Source of the DNA: Solidesulfovibrio aerotolerans
GTDB taxonomy: Bacteria > Desulfobacterota > Desulfovibrionia > Desulfovibrionales > Desulfovibrionaceae
DNA: 64,000 nucleotides
Assembly (NCBI RefSeq): GCF_009856865.1
Contig: NZ_WVUD01000024.1
Location: 1 to 64,000, forward strand
Direction of reading: 5' to 3'
Part shown: piece by piece, positions 15,419-23,672 of the stretch
How the letters are laid out: the number at the start of each line of letters is the position of its first letter
Position numbering within the stretch: the stretch's first letter is position 1
Notes under the pieces: generated by a model
The model's input: only the letters and a program-made list of their open reading frames with translations
What the model was told of the DNA's origin: nothing
Databases searched by the model: none
Made by a program: the position numbers and the translations under genes

Positions 15419-15637
15419 AACTCAACCGTACATCCTTTTGTTCTAAATTTGACTTTAGTTTAATTCTTGCCGGGAAATGAAAAGTGGATTGTCAAAGTTT
15501 GGTGGATAACTACTCGGTCTTCTGCCGGGAAGATTTATGCTTAAATCAAGGCATTCCTCAATCCATTCACATCTGGAATGTAGTTAGCCTCTGGGGTTTC
15601 GCCATAAGATTGTTTTAAGAAATATGGGTTCATTCAC
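15419..15637. other. Short gap before the replicase gene
   Basis: About 220 bases between the TGT-like gene and the replicase, both on the minus strand. GGTGGATAACT and a few AT-rich patches could supply a promoter, but no clear one stands out. Confidence 0.3.
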
Positions 15638-16552
15638 CTAGGGATAGATTGTGTCAAAACCATTCGCTTTGTGTGCAGCTCTGACATGATCCTGAAGTGT
15701 AACGAAATAATGAGTATTCACAAGTTGCCTACAAAATGTAGCGTTGTGTCCGTAAAGGTCTCTGTAGGTAATGCTGAGTTCATTTTTAATGTATTGCTCA
15801 ACCTCTGGCCTGTAGTCATAGTCTTCGAAATATATTAGTTTATTGTCTTCTCTGTCTGGCTCGCTATCTCTGAAACGAAGCATAATCTCTGCCTTATCTG
15901 GATTGTATGGATAATTCCAAAAGTATACATACCCAAATTTTTGAGCTTGTGCCCAATTACTGCTGTCGTTGTAATCAATTGGCAAGTCTTTCAGTCGATT
16001 GTAGGAACTAACTCCCAGAAGATGAACTTTCTTTCCTGCATCCTTAATACGTTTCACAATTCCACCAACTACAAAATCATCTTTTTTATCTTCTGACATG
16101 CCCAGTGATATTATTTCATAGTTTTTAAGGTACTCACCGACTTCGTCTGTGTTCAATCCTCTGTAATCATGCACTACAGGTACAAGATTTTTAATGCCTT
16201 TTTCTTCAAGTTGTTTTTGACACTTGCAATTGTCGTCATATCCTGTTGCTTTAAAGTTCTTGTCAAAGTTGAAGATAAAATCAAATTGATTGTTAAAAGT
16301 CTGGCAATAGCAAGCAAAGCCGTCGAGGTCTATTTTTTCACGCAGAGATTCTTTCGCGTAGTTATAAGTAAACGCGCCACTGTCAAGAATTAGGCTATTA
16401 ATTTTGTCACGATGTGTTACGATCATGTCATAATAATCGCCTTTTACTGTACCATAAGACAAAAGAACATTTAGCTCAGCTTCCGGCCTCATCTCCTTGT
16501 ATTTAAGTAATACATTCAGATCGAAAGAAGACAAATAAATCTTGATGCTCAT
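15638..16552 (-). CDS. TGT/DpdA-like TIM-barrel protein
   Basis: 304 residues. The order of motifs matches phage and element members of the tRNA-guanine transglycosylase superfamily: SLILDSGAFTYN (the DSGGF-like strand with an acidic catalyst), FDFIFNFDKNF, NLVPVVHDYRG, ISLGMSED, and HLLGVSSYNRLKDLPIDYND running into SSNWAQAQKFG, where DSSNW corresponds to the DSTSW-type nucleophile strand. TGT swaps guanine for a 7-deazaguanine in tRNA, and DpdA relatives do so in DNA. No preQ0 biosynthesis genes are here. Its ATG overlaps the stop of the upstream gene by 4 bp, so it is coupled to the replication operon. Substrate unknown. Confidence 0.6.
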   Translation of the reverse strand: MSIKIYLSSFDLNVLLKYKEMRPEAELNVLLSYGTVKGDYYDMIVTHRDKINSLILDSGAFTYNYAKESLREKIDLDGFACYCQTFNNQFDFIFNFDKNFKATGYDDNCKCQKQLEEKGIKNLVPVVHDYRGLNTDEVGEYLKNYEIISLGMSEDKKDDFVVGGIVKRIKDAGKKVHLLGVSSYNRLKDLPIDYNDSSNWAQAQKFGYVYFWNYPYNPDKAEIMLRFRDSEPDREDNKLIYFEDYDYRPEVEQYIKNELSITYRDLYGHNATFCRQLVNTHYFVTLQDHVRAAHKANGFDTIYP

Positions 16553-17481
16553 CGCGAGCCAGCCTTTTTAATCTCACTGCTCAAGTATTGCAAACATTCA
16601 ATCGCTTCGTCGACTCTATCCGCAGCAAGCTTGGAAGGTATTTTTGATGGGTCGCTGTAATATGCGTATACAGTTTCTACTAACTTAGAGAGAGTGCAGT
16701 GAATTGACTCGCAGTATAGTGGTTGAATTTTGCCTGTTCGATTTAATCCCTTGTTTGCTATGCATCTTCTCAAGTACGCATTGATCTCTTGTTCCCCACC
16801 CAAAGACCGCATGTAGTCGATGTCATTGTCGTCAAACACACATCCAACTTTATTTGCTCTGTACATTAGCTCTTTGTCGTAAACAATACTACCCACAGAA
16901 AATCTAGTATTCAAGTACTTAGTTAAATCAGAAATTTTTTTGGAAAGTTCTGTCAATTCTTCTTTTGATTTTGCTTTTGTTTTTAAGTCAATCCCAAATT
17001 GGTCAAGCAATGAAACCAATTCTCCTTTTTTATGGTACGTGTTTAACGCCATGTATAGAGGCAAGAGTGTGTCAATGCCAAGATAATATAGCTTTACTAT
17101 GACTGGGCTGTACTTTTCGAATGCATACAGATTCTGTGCTTGACGACGACGAGTCTCTTTAATCTTGGGGAATTGTTCTGCAGCAAACTTATCCCATGAT
17201 TGGACTTGACCATCTAATGGGCGCTCCGCCTCGAATCTTTCGCGAACATGAGTTAACAGTTCCCCAACCCTTGCCCAACCATAGGTCCTAGTTTCCTTAT
17301 CTCTTCGACCAATAATATCGAACTGTATCTGTACTTTTCTTACGCAACGAGCCTCTTCATCGTAATCTGACGCATTATTTAGGTTTGTTATTATCATGTT
17401 CAAAGCATTCAAGTTCTTGTCTGCCTTGATATTTCTGCTTTCTATATAGCTCAAGTCGAAATGTATCGGGTTTGTTGTCAT
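16549..17481 (-). CDS. DUF3102-like protein of the replication operon
   Basis: 310 residues from the ATG at 17481 (AGGAG five bases upstream; a GTG two codons earlier overlaps that site). Residues about 65-125 (GWARVGELLTHVRERFEAER, later QFPKIKETRRRQAQNLYAFE) resemble the DUF3102 motif, an alpha-helical segment that contains a ParB/HTH-like turn and occurs in plasmid and phage proteins. The rest is unrecognised. Only 8 bases separate it from the DUF3987 gene upstream and it overlaps the TGT-like gene downstream, so these are one transcript. Function unknown. Confidence 0.5.
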   Translation of the reverse strand: MTTNPIHFDLSYIESRNIKADKNLNALNMIITNLNNASDYDEEARCVRKVQIQFDIIGRRDKETRTYGWARVGELLTHVRERFEAERPLDGQVQSWDKFAAEQFPKIKETRRRQAQNLYAFEKYSPVIVKLYYLGIDTLLPLYMALNTYHKKGELVSLLDQFGIDLKTKAKSKEELTELSKKISDLTKYLNTRFSVGSIVYDKELMYRANKVGCVFDDNDIDYMRSLGGEQEINAYLRRCIANKGLNRTGKIQPLYCESIHCTLSKLVETVYAYYSDPSKIPSKLAADRVDEAIECLQYLSSEIKKAGSR

Positions 17482-17489
17482 AGCCACTC

Positions 17490-19085
17490 CTAACCAACCA
17501 TTGTAATAATACTATCTTTTTTTGGCTTTTTTGATGCAATCGTTATTCGACCTGCATCTTTTAGGATGGCTAATAGAGCGTCATATTTTTTTGTATTAGC
17601 TTCTTTTATTCTGCGACTGCTGCATATTTCGTTGTGAGTGCGTGTCCCGCCATTGTCAGCCAAGTATTTCATTATACTTTCTAATTCTCTTTCTGTCTTC
17701 GATTTAGTAACCACCTCATGGATTAACCACTTCGTTGATTTAAAAGCACATTCTACAACTCTAAGTGCATTGTATAATGATTTAAGTTCTATTTCGTCTG
17801 AGGATGGATTTAATGAAAATTGCATTAACATCGCAATTTTCAATATATACGGCGACCATCTTTTAAAAAATGGCTCTATGAGATCGCTTTTCTCTTTAGA
17901 ATAGGCTTCAATTAATCCTTCAAGTTGATTGTGCCAATCTTCAAACCATTGCTTCGATTCATCTGTAAGGCGATAGCTGATCTCATCAGGTGAATCGAGC
18001 AAATATTTTAGCATGGCTTTTTTGGCATCATGTATGTGTTGTCCATTCTGCCCTTGGGGAAGTGCTGGAGCCCGCTTTTCATTCGGTTTTGGAGTAAAGA
18101 GAAGAAATCTTGCTAAAAAACCAGATGTAATATCTTCTTCAGTTATCAACGACTTGAACGAACTATATGTCAAGGAACCGTTGATTGATATATAAGGTTC
18201 TATGATGTGTTTGGTGCCATCCGTCTTAGTCGAATGGGTGTATTGATGTGGGACATCATACAATGCAGTCAGCGTCGCCCTAATTTGCAATCCTCTTGTT
18301 CCTCCAGATAAAGCTGTAAGCCAGGTACTAAACTCAGAACTGATGATGACACCACCGCCATCAACAGAAAGAATTTCTAAAAGTGCTTCCAGTGTTGCTC
18401 TTGTTGGCAAAAATATGTTTCTCTTGTACAAATGCAATGGTATGCAGTTAAAGTCCTGATGCTGATAGTGCTCATTTATTACCAAGTGGGAGTGGTATTG
18501 TTTGTCAATATCAATGATTGTGCTTTCAAAGGTGACATCTCCCTGGATGCCAGCAGCTTCAGCAAGATATTCTGTGTAATCGACTAATTGGTCAGGTAAG
18601 TCTTTTAAAGTCACTCCTGCGAGGTCATTAAGAGTGAACGGCGCTTGGGGATGATACTTTTTTTCAAGAACATCAGCAAAAGTGTGTAGTGCACCTCGTG
18701 CACGTAGTGCCATGTCTTCGATTTGATAAGCTATCTCGAATGCATTGTTTTGGCTTGTCGTTTTGAATTGTCCTGACTTGTTAACTTCAAGCACCCACAG
18801 GTTTGGATATAACTTCTGAAAATAACCATGATTAATACCTTTTGTGGCATATTTTGGTATATAAAGTGACTTCTGCAATACGGCCGACATAAGACTTAAT
18901 GTGTTGATCACTGCAGACAGTTTTTCACAACCTGTCTCCAGCATGAGTGCTTCAATATAGTCTTTAATTACAGGCGCGAAATATTGGATATCTATGTCAA
19001 TATCAGCCGGAAGCAACGTTTTCATGAAATCAGCTGCTATTTCAGCCGCGGTCTGTTGTTGCGCTACGGTTTGATTGGTGGTCAT
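17490..19085 (-). CDS. DUF3987 protein (primase-associated P-loop ATPase-like)
   Basis: 531 residues, GGAGAA before the ATG. A degenerate P-loop (VNKSGQFKTTSQNNAFE) at about 100-115 and a Walker-B-like strand (GGGVIISSEFSTWL) at about 245-258 identify the DUF3987 family, which is found next to primases on plasmids, ICEs and phages and is thought to be a helicase-like partner. The C-terminal 80 residues form a winged-helix-like region (IMKYLADNGGTRTHNEICSS). First gene of an operon with the DUF3102-like and TGT-like genes, and upstream of the replicase, so it likely works in replication of the element. Confidence 0.75.
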   Translation of the reverse strand: MTTNQTVAQQQTAAEIAADFMKTLLPADIDIDIQYFAPVIKDYIEALMLETGCEKLSAVINTLSLMSAVLQKSLYIPKYATKGINHGYFQKLYPNLWVLEVNKSGQFKTTSQNNAFEIAYQIEDMALRARGALHTFADVLEKKYHPQAPFTLNDLAGVTLKDLPDQLVDYTEYLAEAAGIQGDVTFESTIIDIDKQYHSHLVINEHYQHQDFNCIPLHLYKRNIFLPTRATLEALLEILSVDGGGVIISSEFSTWLTALSGGTRGLQIRATLTALYDVPHQYTHSTKTDGTKHIIEPYISINGSLTYSSFKSLITEEDITSGFLARFLLFTPKPNEKRAPALPQGQNGQHIHDAKKAMLKYLLDSPDEISYRLTDESKQWFEDWHNQLEGLIEAYSKEKSDLIEPFFKRWSPYILKIAMLMQFSLNPSSDEIELKSLYNALRVVECAFKSTKWLIHEVVTKSKTERELESIMKYLADNGGTRTHNEICSSRRIKEANTKKYDALLAILKDAGRITIASKKPKKDSIITMVG

Positions 19086-19588
19086 AAATGATTCTCCAAA
19101 CGAGTATTAATTTCTGGAAAAACCGGCGCGCCAAGTCAAGAAGAGGCTGGTTCGGGCAAATCTACCCTCGTCCGAGGCAACTTAATCTACCCTACATTCA
19201 CCCCAATTAGCCCAAATACGTAGCCCGCAGACTTCTGTGGGATGGAGAAGCCGCATTTTCCCGTCGTTTTCGGGTTCATTTTGCTCCACCTCCGACGTGT
19301 CCGCAACTTCAAATTTTCAAAATCAGCAATTATAAATATTTAATTCAATGATTACAAACACTTATTACAAAAAATATTTTGAATTGAGGTTCAAAAATTT
19401 TCAACCAACTGATTTTAATCAATAAAATATTTTCTTGGCGTGGCGTGGCGTCACTAGGCACCCTGAGGGTGTTCCATGCACCATCGGCCGTTTCCTCCAG
19501 AAACGTAGAGCCCTAGGGCATTCTGGAGCATTCTCAGCCCTAGCAAGCGACGTCAGCGACTCCGGTTGCCCCCCCTTGCCAAATCAAA
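19086..19588. other. Intergenic region with a distant copy of the island repeat
   Basis: About 500 gene-free bases. The part 19205-19330 (CCCGCAGACTTCTG, GGGTTCATTTTGCTCC, CTTCAAATTTTCAAAATCAG) follows the same order of words as the R1/R2/R3 repeats and is probably a strongly diverged fourth copy. The upstream promoter of the DUF3987 operon must lie here but is not evident. Confidence 0.4.
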
Positions 19589-19625
19589 TGGCCCAGACCA
19601 GCTTTCGCCGATCTGGGCCATGTAC
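19583..19625 (-). terminator. Intrinsic terminator of the MucR gene
   Basis: TGGCCCAGA (19589-19597) and TCTGGGCCA (19612-19620) form a perfect 9-bp stem; TTTGATTT follows on the minus strand. It lies 15 bases after the MucR stop. Confidence 0.7.
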
Positions 19626-19634
19626 AACCGGTCG

Positions 19635-20129
19635 TTAAGGCAGAGACGGAGACTCCTGCACAACTTCAGCAGTAGTTTCAGCAGTCGACTTAGCCAAGGC
19701 TTCTTTCGCCTGCTTCTTCTTCCACTGAGGAGTCTGCTCCCACGGCTTACTCTTCTCAGTCGTTGCTTTCCGTTCCGCAGCAAGGTTCTTCGACACAAGC
19801 TTGGTTTTTTTGTCATACCCACACAAGTTCAAGTACGCTTCGCGGGTATAGTTATGCTCAGCAAGATGAGCTTTCGTGAGCATACTGAACTCTTTACCAC
19901 AAACGCAGCACTTGATCTTGTCCTTACCGATTGCCTTTTTCGGGTTCACTTTCAGAACGACATCGTCCTTTTTAGAACTATCAACCCCAGCAGAACCTTT
20001 GGAGTTGATAATGCCACTCTGAATGCGGTAGGAACCCTCAGCAAGCGTTTTCACCATAGCAAGAGTGTCTTCAGCGGACATGCCGGGATGAGAAGCCATA
20101 ACGCCCAAAAGAAGAGTATCATTAATCAT
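19635..20129 (-). CDS. MucR/Ros-family transcriptional regulator
   Basis: 164 residues, GGAG eight bases before the ATG. The central zinc-finger module is plain: KCCVCGKEFSMLTKAHLAEH followed by NYTREAYLNLCGYD, the Ros/MucR finger with Cys pair and His pair, then a basic arm. The C-terminal 30 residues are Ala/Lys/Glu-rich. MucR proteins bind AT-rich DNA in an H-NS-like way and often restrain accessory genes; on this AT-rich element it is the likely master silencer or regulator, which is inference. An inverted repeat lies 170 bases upstream. Confidence 0.85.
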   Translation of the reverse strand: MINDTLLLGVMASHPGMSAEDTLAMVKTLAEGSYRIQSGIINSKGSAGVDSSKKDDVVLKVNPKKAIGKDKIKCCVCGKEFSMLTKAHLAEHNYTREAYLNLCGYDKKTKLVSKNLAAERKATTEKSKPWEQTPQWKKKQAKEALAKSTAETTAEVVQESPSLP

Positions 20130-20299
20130 CTTTAGACTCCGTGTTTATTGGATTTTTACCGAATAAATTGAAGCTGAAGAGACAAATTACCGTGGGGACA
20201 TAGGTGATTCTGAATAAGTTTGACTGATAATCGAGCTGATAAGCCGCCGGAACACAAATTAGTGATAAGTGTTTTGCTATGCCTCCCTCCGCGTTATAG

Positions 20300-20329
20300 G
20301 TGATCACCAATGGAGCCAATGCTGATCAC
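20300..20329. promoter_or_regulatory. Inverted repeat upstream of the MucR gene
   Basis: GTGATCA at 20300-20306 and TGATCAC at 20323-20329 face each other around GGAGCCAATGC. No T-run follows. It could be an operator for MucR or another regulator. The 630 bases from 20130 to 20757 otherwise hold nothing I can identify. Confidence 0.35.
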
Positions 20330-20757
20330 TTAAAAAGGTGTGGCAAATCGACCGGATACCCTCTCGAGATGTGGCGCGAACGCCCTGTTGCTTTTCAAAG
20401 ACCAGCAATACCTTGATATGTAACCGACCTAACAGTGTCAACGTTTACCTTCGGCCCGTACCGTTTTATTCTCATTCTGTTGCCATTTACCACTTACATG
20501 CTAAATTCGGAGCAATGGTGCTAAAAATCCTGGGATGAGACTTTTCAAATTACCACTTTGCTTGAATCTTTACGCGGTAGAGACATGAATTTTACCACTT
20601 GCGGATAATGGTCTTGAATTGCAACGCAGCTATTCCATCTGATTTTAGTATAGAATACGTGCGTGTCGTTTGGAGAATATTCGCTTTACTATCAATAAAT
20701 ATTCGAGTATTATCCAAAAATTGGTCCCTTAAAACCACATACTTTGTTGGAGTTGCT

Positions 20758-21168
20758 ATGTGCAAATCAAAGCAAAAAACAATTGAATCTCTCCTCGATT
20801 CCATGGTGTTTAAAGATTTCTTGTTAAGCTTGTTAACAATGAAAACTTTTTACCCTGAAACTTGGTACAAAAGCTACGATGCTAAACTTTTGCTCGACGC
20901 ATTGGAGTATCATATTTCAAGATTAAGTGGCACGGATAAATTTGCCGCCAATCCAGTTGGTCTTGGAGCTTTGGAGATTGTCTATCAAGAACGTGTTGAT
21001 GGTCAAGCTTGGCCTACATATGGCCAAATTCTTACGGCCTTAAAAAACGATATTATTATGCATTGGGATGGCCACCCTGTAAAAAGGAGAACTCTTGAAG
21101 ACTTAAATAGAGAAGCTGATGAGGCCGAAGGGCTGGTTTACACTCAAGAAAACAGTAAATCTTCCTAA
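20758..21168 (+). CDS. Hypothetical protein of the element
   Basis: 136 residues from the ATG at 20758, chosen because GGAG lies six bases upstream; the frame is open for another 53 codons upstream but without a comparable site. Mostly helical and soluble (KTIESLLDSMVFKDFLLSLL, later ALEIVYQERVDGQAWPTYGQ), with an acidic tail. No recognised motif, no membrane segment. It is the only plus-strand gene between the replication block and the signalling block. Function unknown. Confidence 0.55.
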   Translation: MCKSKQKTIESLLDSMVFKDFLLSLLTMKTFYPETWYKSYDAKLLLDALEYHISRLSGTDKFAANPVGLGALEIVYQERVDGQAWPTYGQILTALKNDIIMHWDGHPVKRRTLEDLNREADEAEGLVYTQENSKSS

Positions 21169-21255
21169 TGTTTTAATTTTCTCAACCAGCCCCAATCTAA
21201 CCTACTGAAGACCAGGATGGTTATACAGTTATGCCGTGCCTATTTCTGACACATT

Positions 21256-21636
21256 TCAGTCGTCTTCTGGCAACATAATGGTCAAGACTGGCTCGCCGCG
21301 ATCACCTGGACCCATCACTGCCAGAATCTTCACAGTGGCCCACTTGCCCGGCGACATGAGGAACAGCACGTCGAATTCGATACGACTACCACCACCAAAG
21401 GTCTTAGCGGCGATAAGTGTTTTGAAGAGAAGGTCGTGAAGCCGTCCCTCAAGCGACTGACCCTCACCTTCCAGGCCAGCCGGCGGTGTCAGGTAATCAC
21501 CAAAGAGATGGTCCGTGACGACCGTATTCACCTTGAAGCCCATCTGCTTCGCTTGGTCGGTGACGTCGATCAACACCCCGTCCTCGATGGCTTGCTTGCG
21601 CGTGTAGCTGAAGATCATGTTCCATTCTTCGGTCAT
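21256..21636 (-). CDS. DUF6573 family protein, intact copy
   Basis: 126 residues. MTEEWNMIFSYTRKQAIEDG, VLIDVTDQAKQMGFKVNTVV, and the C-terminal SPGKWATVKILAVMGPGDRG identify the DUF6573 family, small proteins of unknown function that ride on plasmids and integrated elements. This is the only complete copy in the window; the other two (1033-1410 and 30028-30107) are damaged. GGAGG lies upstream of the start. Higher GC than its surroundings suggests it was acquired separately from the AT-rich genes around it. Confidence 0.75.
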   Translation of the reverse strand: MTEEWNMIFSYTRKQAIEDGVLIDVTDQAKQMGFKVNTVVTDHLFGDYLTPPAGLEGEGQSLEGRLHDLLFKTLIAAKTFGGGSRIEFDVLFLMSPGKWATVKILAVMGPGDRGEPVLTIMLPEDD

Positions 21637-21710
21637 TTGGGTATCCTCCCTGTTGGAATCTTGAATAATTCCTAGGGGGATAACCTGGGGCCGGAGGGGA
21701 GGTCACGCCA
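21637..21710 (-). repeat. Leader of the DUF6573 module, copy 2
   Basis: Shares the 80-base leader of copies 1 and 3 up to GGAGGGGAGGTCACG; beyond that the flank is unrelated. Confidence 0.7.
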
Positions 21711-21835
21711 AGTTCGCTGATCGCAACATGAAATATTTAGCTATATTATCAATTATACTTTAAAAAATAAATGGGATCACATGAAATATTTTTTGTCAAA
21801 GACGAGACAAGTTAATCTAAGGCTTGTGAGCACTT

Positions 21836-22557
21836 TCATTGTAACAAGGAAAATTCAATTCGATTTCGCCCTTTTGACTTTGCCTGACAAAGCAATGAAT
21901 CCGCCTGCGCCAAAACGCTTTGAGATGACAGCCTAGTATGCATTTAGATGTTACAACACCAAAGTTTGCAGTGACGAAACAAGATACTCATGAACTATTG
22001 CAGTAGAAAGATCGCGCGAAAATATATTTACGACTTTTATGCAACTCAAACAGCACCGCGGATATCTGTTTCTAAAATAATACAAAAAAATTCTTTACCT
22101 CCATAACATGCCACTAAAGTTGCATGGCGTACTGCATACTTTTAAGCAATTTTTGCAATAATTTGCGAGATATTATCTAAGCAAGGTGGCCATATCTATC
22201 GTTCTATGCCTTAAAAAAATCCATACCTAACATAAAAGGAGAAAGTTCAGCCTTCGTACGAGCGTGACGAGCATATTCTTGATCAAAAATTTCATTAAAT
22301 TTTCGCCAATATTGAATTTTAGTCCGCGCATCAGTGAGACTAAGTTGTTCAAGCTTATCTCTGTACTCTTCAAGCATTTGCTCAGTTAGTTTTTGCTTGG
22401 TGATATCGCTCATTGCTATGCGGAATACGGATTTATCATCTCTATTCTGTAAAAATGTAGCCCTCAGATTCGCCCGAATTTTGAGTTTATCCCCCGCACT
22501 TTCGGACAATAGGCACGTAGAATTGTCGCCGGTGTCACAAATTGCTACATCGTTTCC
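21836..22557 (-). pseudogene. PAS-GGDEF diguanylate cyclase, heavily decayed
   Basis: Pieces of a PAS/GGDEF protein appear in order but in changing frames on the minus strand: FRIAMSDITKQKLTEQMLEE and KLEQLSLTDARTKIQYWRKF, then LGMDFFKA, NDRYGHLA, VACYGGKEFFCIILETD (the active-site loop, YGGEEF changed to YGGKEF), VTANFGVVTS and finally AKSKGRNRIEF near 21850. At least four frameshifts or stops separate them. The gene once followed the REC-LuxR regulator gene. It can no longer make cyclic di-GMP. Confidence 0.75.
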
Positions 22558-23213
22558 GAGTCAAATCCCGATGACAGATAGCTTTGTAAATTGATCTTCT
22601 TGTTGGCAATACCCAACTTTTTGCGAATATTGTCGCGGTAGGTTTCCACGGTGCGAGGGGAGAGACTCATGACCAGAGCTATCTGTTTAGTTGAATCCCC
22701 CCTGCGGATCATGCCCGCTATTGATCGTTCGCGAGGCGTCAGTCGAGCATTGCAAAAATCTGGCGCAGCAGCCTGCGCTTTCGACACACTGACACCAAGC
22801 ACCCCCAACATCGAACCATCTGATTTAGCAATGAATGAGTCGCGACGATACTTTGCTAAGCCATCCCTCAAGACCTCGCAGAGCACGGAGGTTGGGCAGG
22901 GCTTGGTTAGGAAGCGGAAAATTTCACCTTGATTTACGGCTGCGATGGCGGCATTTAGATCGCCATGCCCCGTCAGTATGACGCGCACACAATCAGGAGC
23001 AAGTTTCCGCAGACGCTCCAAGAATTCTACACCGTTCATCCCGGGCATTTTGTAGTCTGAAACCACCACGGCAAATGGTCCATCCCGTTCAATAAGTTCT
23101 AGCCCCTCCGCACCCCCTAGTGCAGTGTAGGGGTCAAATTCCCGCCGAAGCGTAATCTTTAACGCGTCCAAGACATACTGTTCATCGTCGACGAGGAGAA
23201 TCTTTCCAGTCAT
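22545..23213 (-). CDS. Response regulator, receiver plus LuxR-type helix-turn-helix
   Basis: 222 residues from the ATG at 23213 (AAGGA eight bases upstream). Receiver about 1-120 with the acidic pair in LLVDDEQ, phosphoacceptor Asp in VVVSDYKMPGMNG, Thr in ILTGHGD and Lys in FLTKPC. Output domain about 155-215: LTPRERSIAGMIRRGDSTKQ, then MSLSPRTVETYRDNIRKKLG, a textbook LuxR/NarL module. Its receiver closely resembles that of the REC-HD-GYP-like protein at 27903, so both may answer to kinases like the one next door. The decayed cyclase follows on the same strand. Confidence 0.88.
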   Translation of the reverse strand: MTGKILLVDDEQYVLDALKITLRREFDPYTALGGAEGLELIERDGPFAVVVSDYKMPGMNGVEFLERLRKLAPDCVRVILTGHGDLNAAIAAVNQGEIFRFLTKPCPTSVLCEVLRDGLAKYRRDSFIAKSDGSMLGVLGVSVSKAQAAAPDFCNARLTPRERSIAGMIRRGDSTKQIALVMSLSPRTVETYRDNIRKKLGIANKKINLQSYLSSGFDSETM

Positions 23214-23617
23214 GCCACGATCCTTTACGTTCCAGAGTTCATAGATCAATGGCAGCTCAAGACAAATCGATCTATTATAGCTGCCAACTTCCCGACTTTA
23301 GCCCAAAACGTTGAACTCTATGAAAAACTACCCCCTCGCACCCAGACCAAGTCTACCCGTAGTTTTTCCGTATTTTTTTTGCAAGTTTCATATTCCTATG
23401 CACTACCACTTTGCGTATTATTCAAGAGATCCGAACCGGCGGACGATTAAAATATTACTTTTCTAAGGTAGCAAACGCCCCCCTCCTGGAAGACGTGCGG
23501 AAGCAACTATGAGATGCAAGCAATTTTAATCGCCTCCATAAAATACAACGTTCATGATATTAATCTTTTTTAATTATATAAAGACAAAATTTTCGGCACA
23601 GAATGCCGAACAGATCA
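23214..23617. other. Intergenic region between divergent regulator and kinase
   Basis: About 400 bases that must hold the promoters of both divergent genes. Near the right end TTCGGCA/TGCCGAA (23592-23610) forms a 7-bp inverted repeat just upstream of a candidate promoter for the kinase operon. Nothing coding is seen. Confidence 0.4.
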
Positions 23618-23646
23618 TTGTTCACTTTATTGCAATATTATATATG
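23618..23646 (+). promoter_or_regulatory. Candidate sigma-70-type promoter of the kinase operon
   Basis: TTGTTC and TATATG are spaced by 17 bases, with the inverted repeat TTCGGCA/TGCCGAA directly upstream. The start codon is 27 bases downstream with GAAGGA as ribosome-binding site. By-eye match only. Confidence 0.35.
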
Positions 23647-23672
23647 GCCAATTTAGGAGCGAAGGAACTGCT

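Noticed and set aside
20122-20319. A 65-codon frame upstream of mucR (minus strand)
   Set aside because: Overlaps the mucR start, has no ribosome-binding site and no protein-like pattern; the region holds an operator-like repeat instead.
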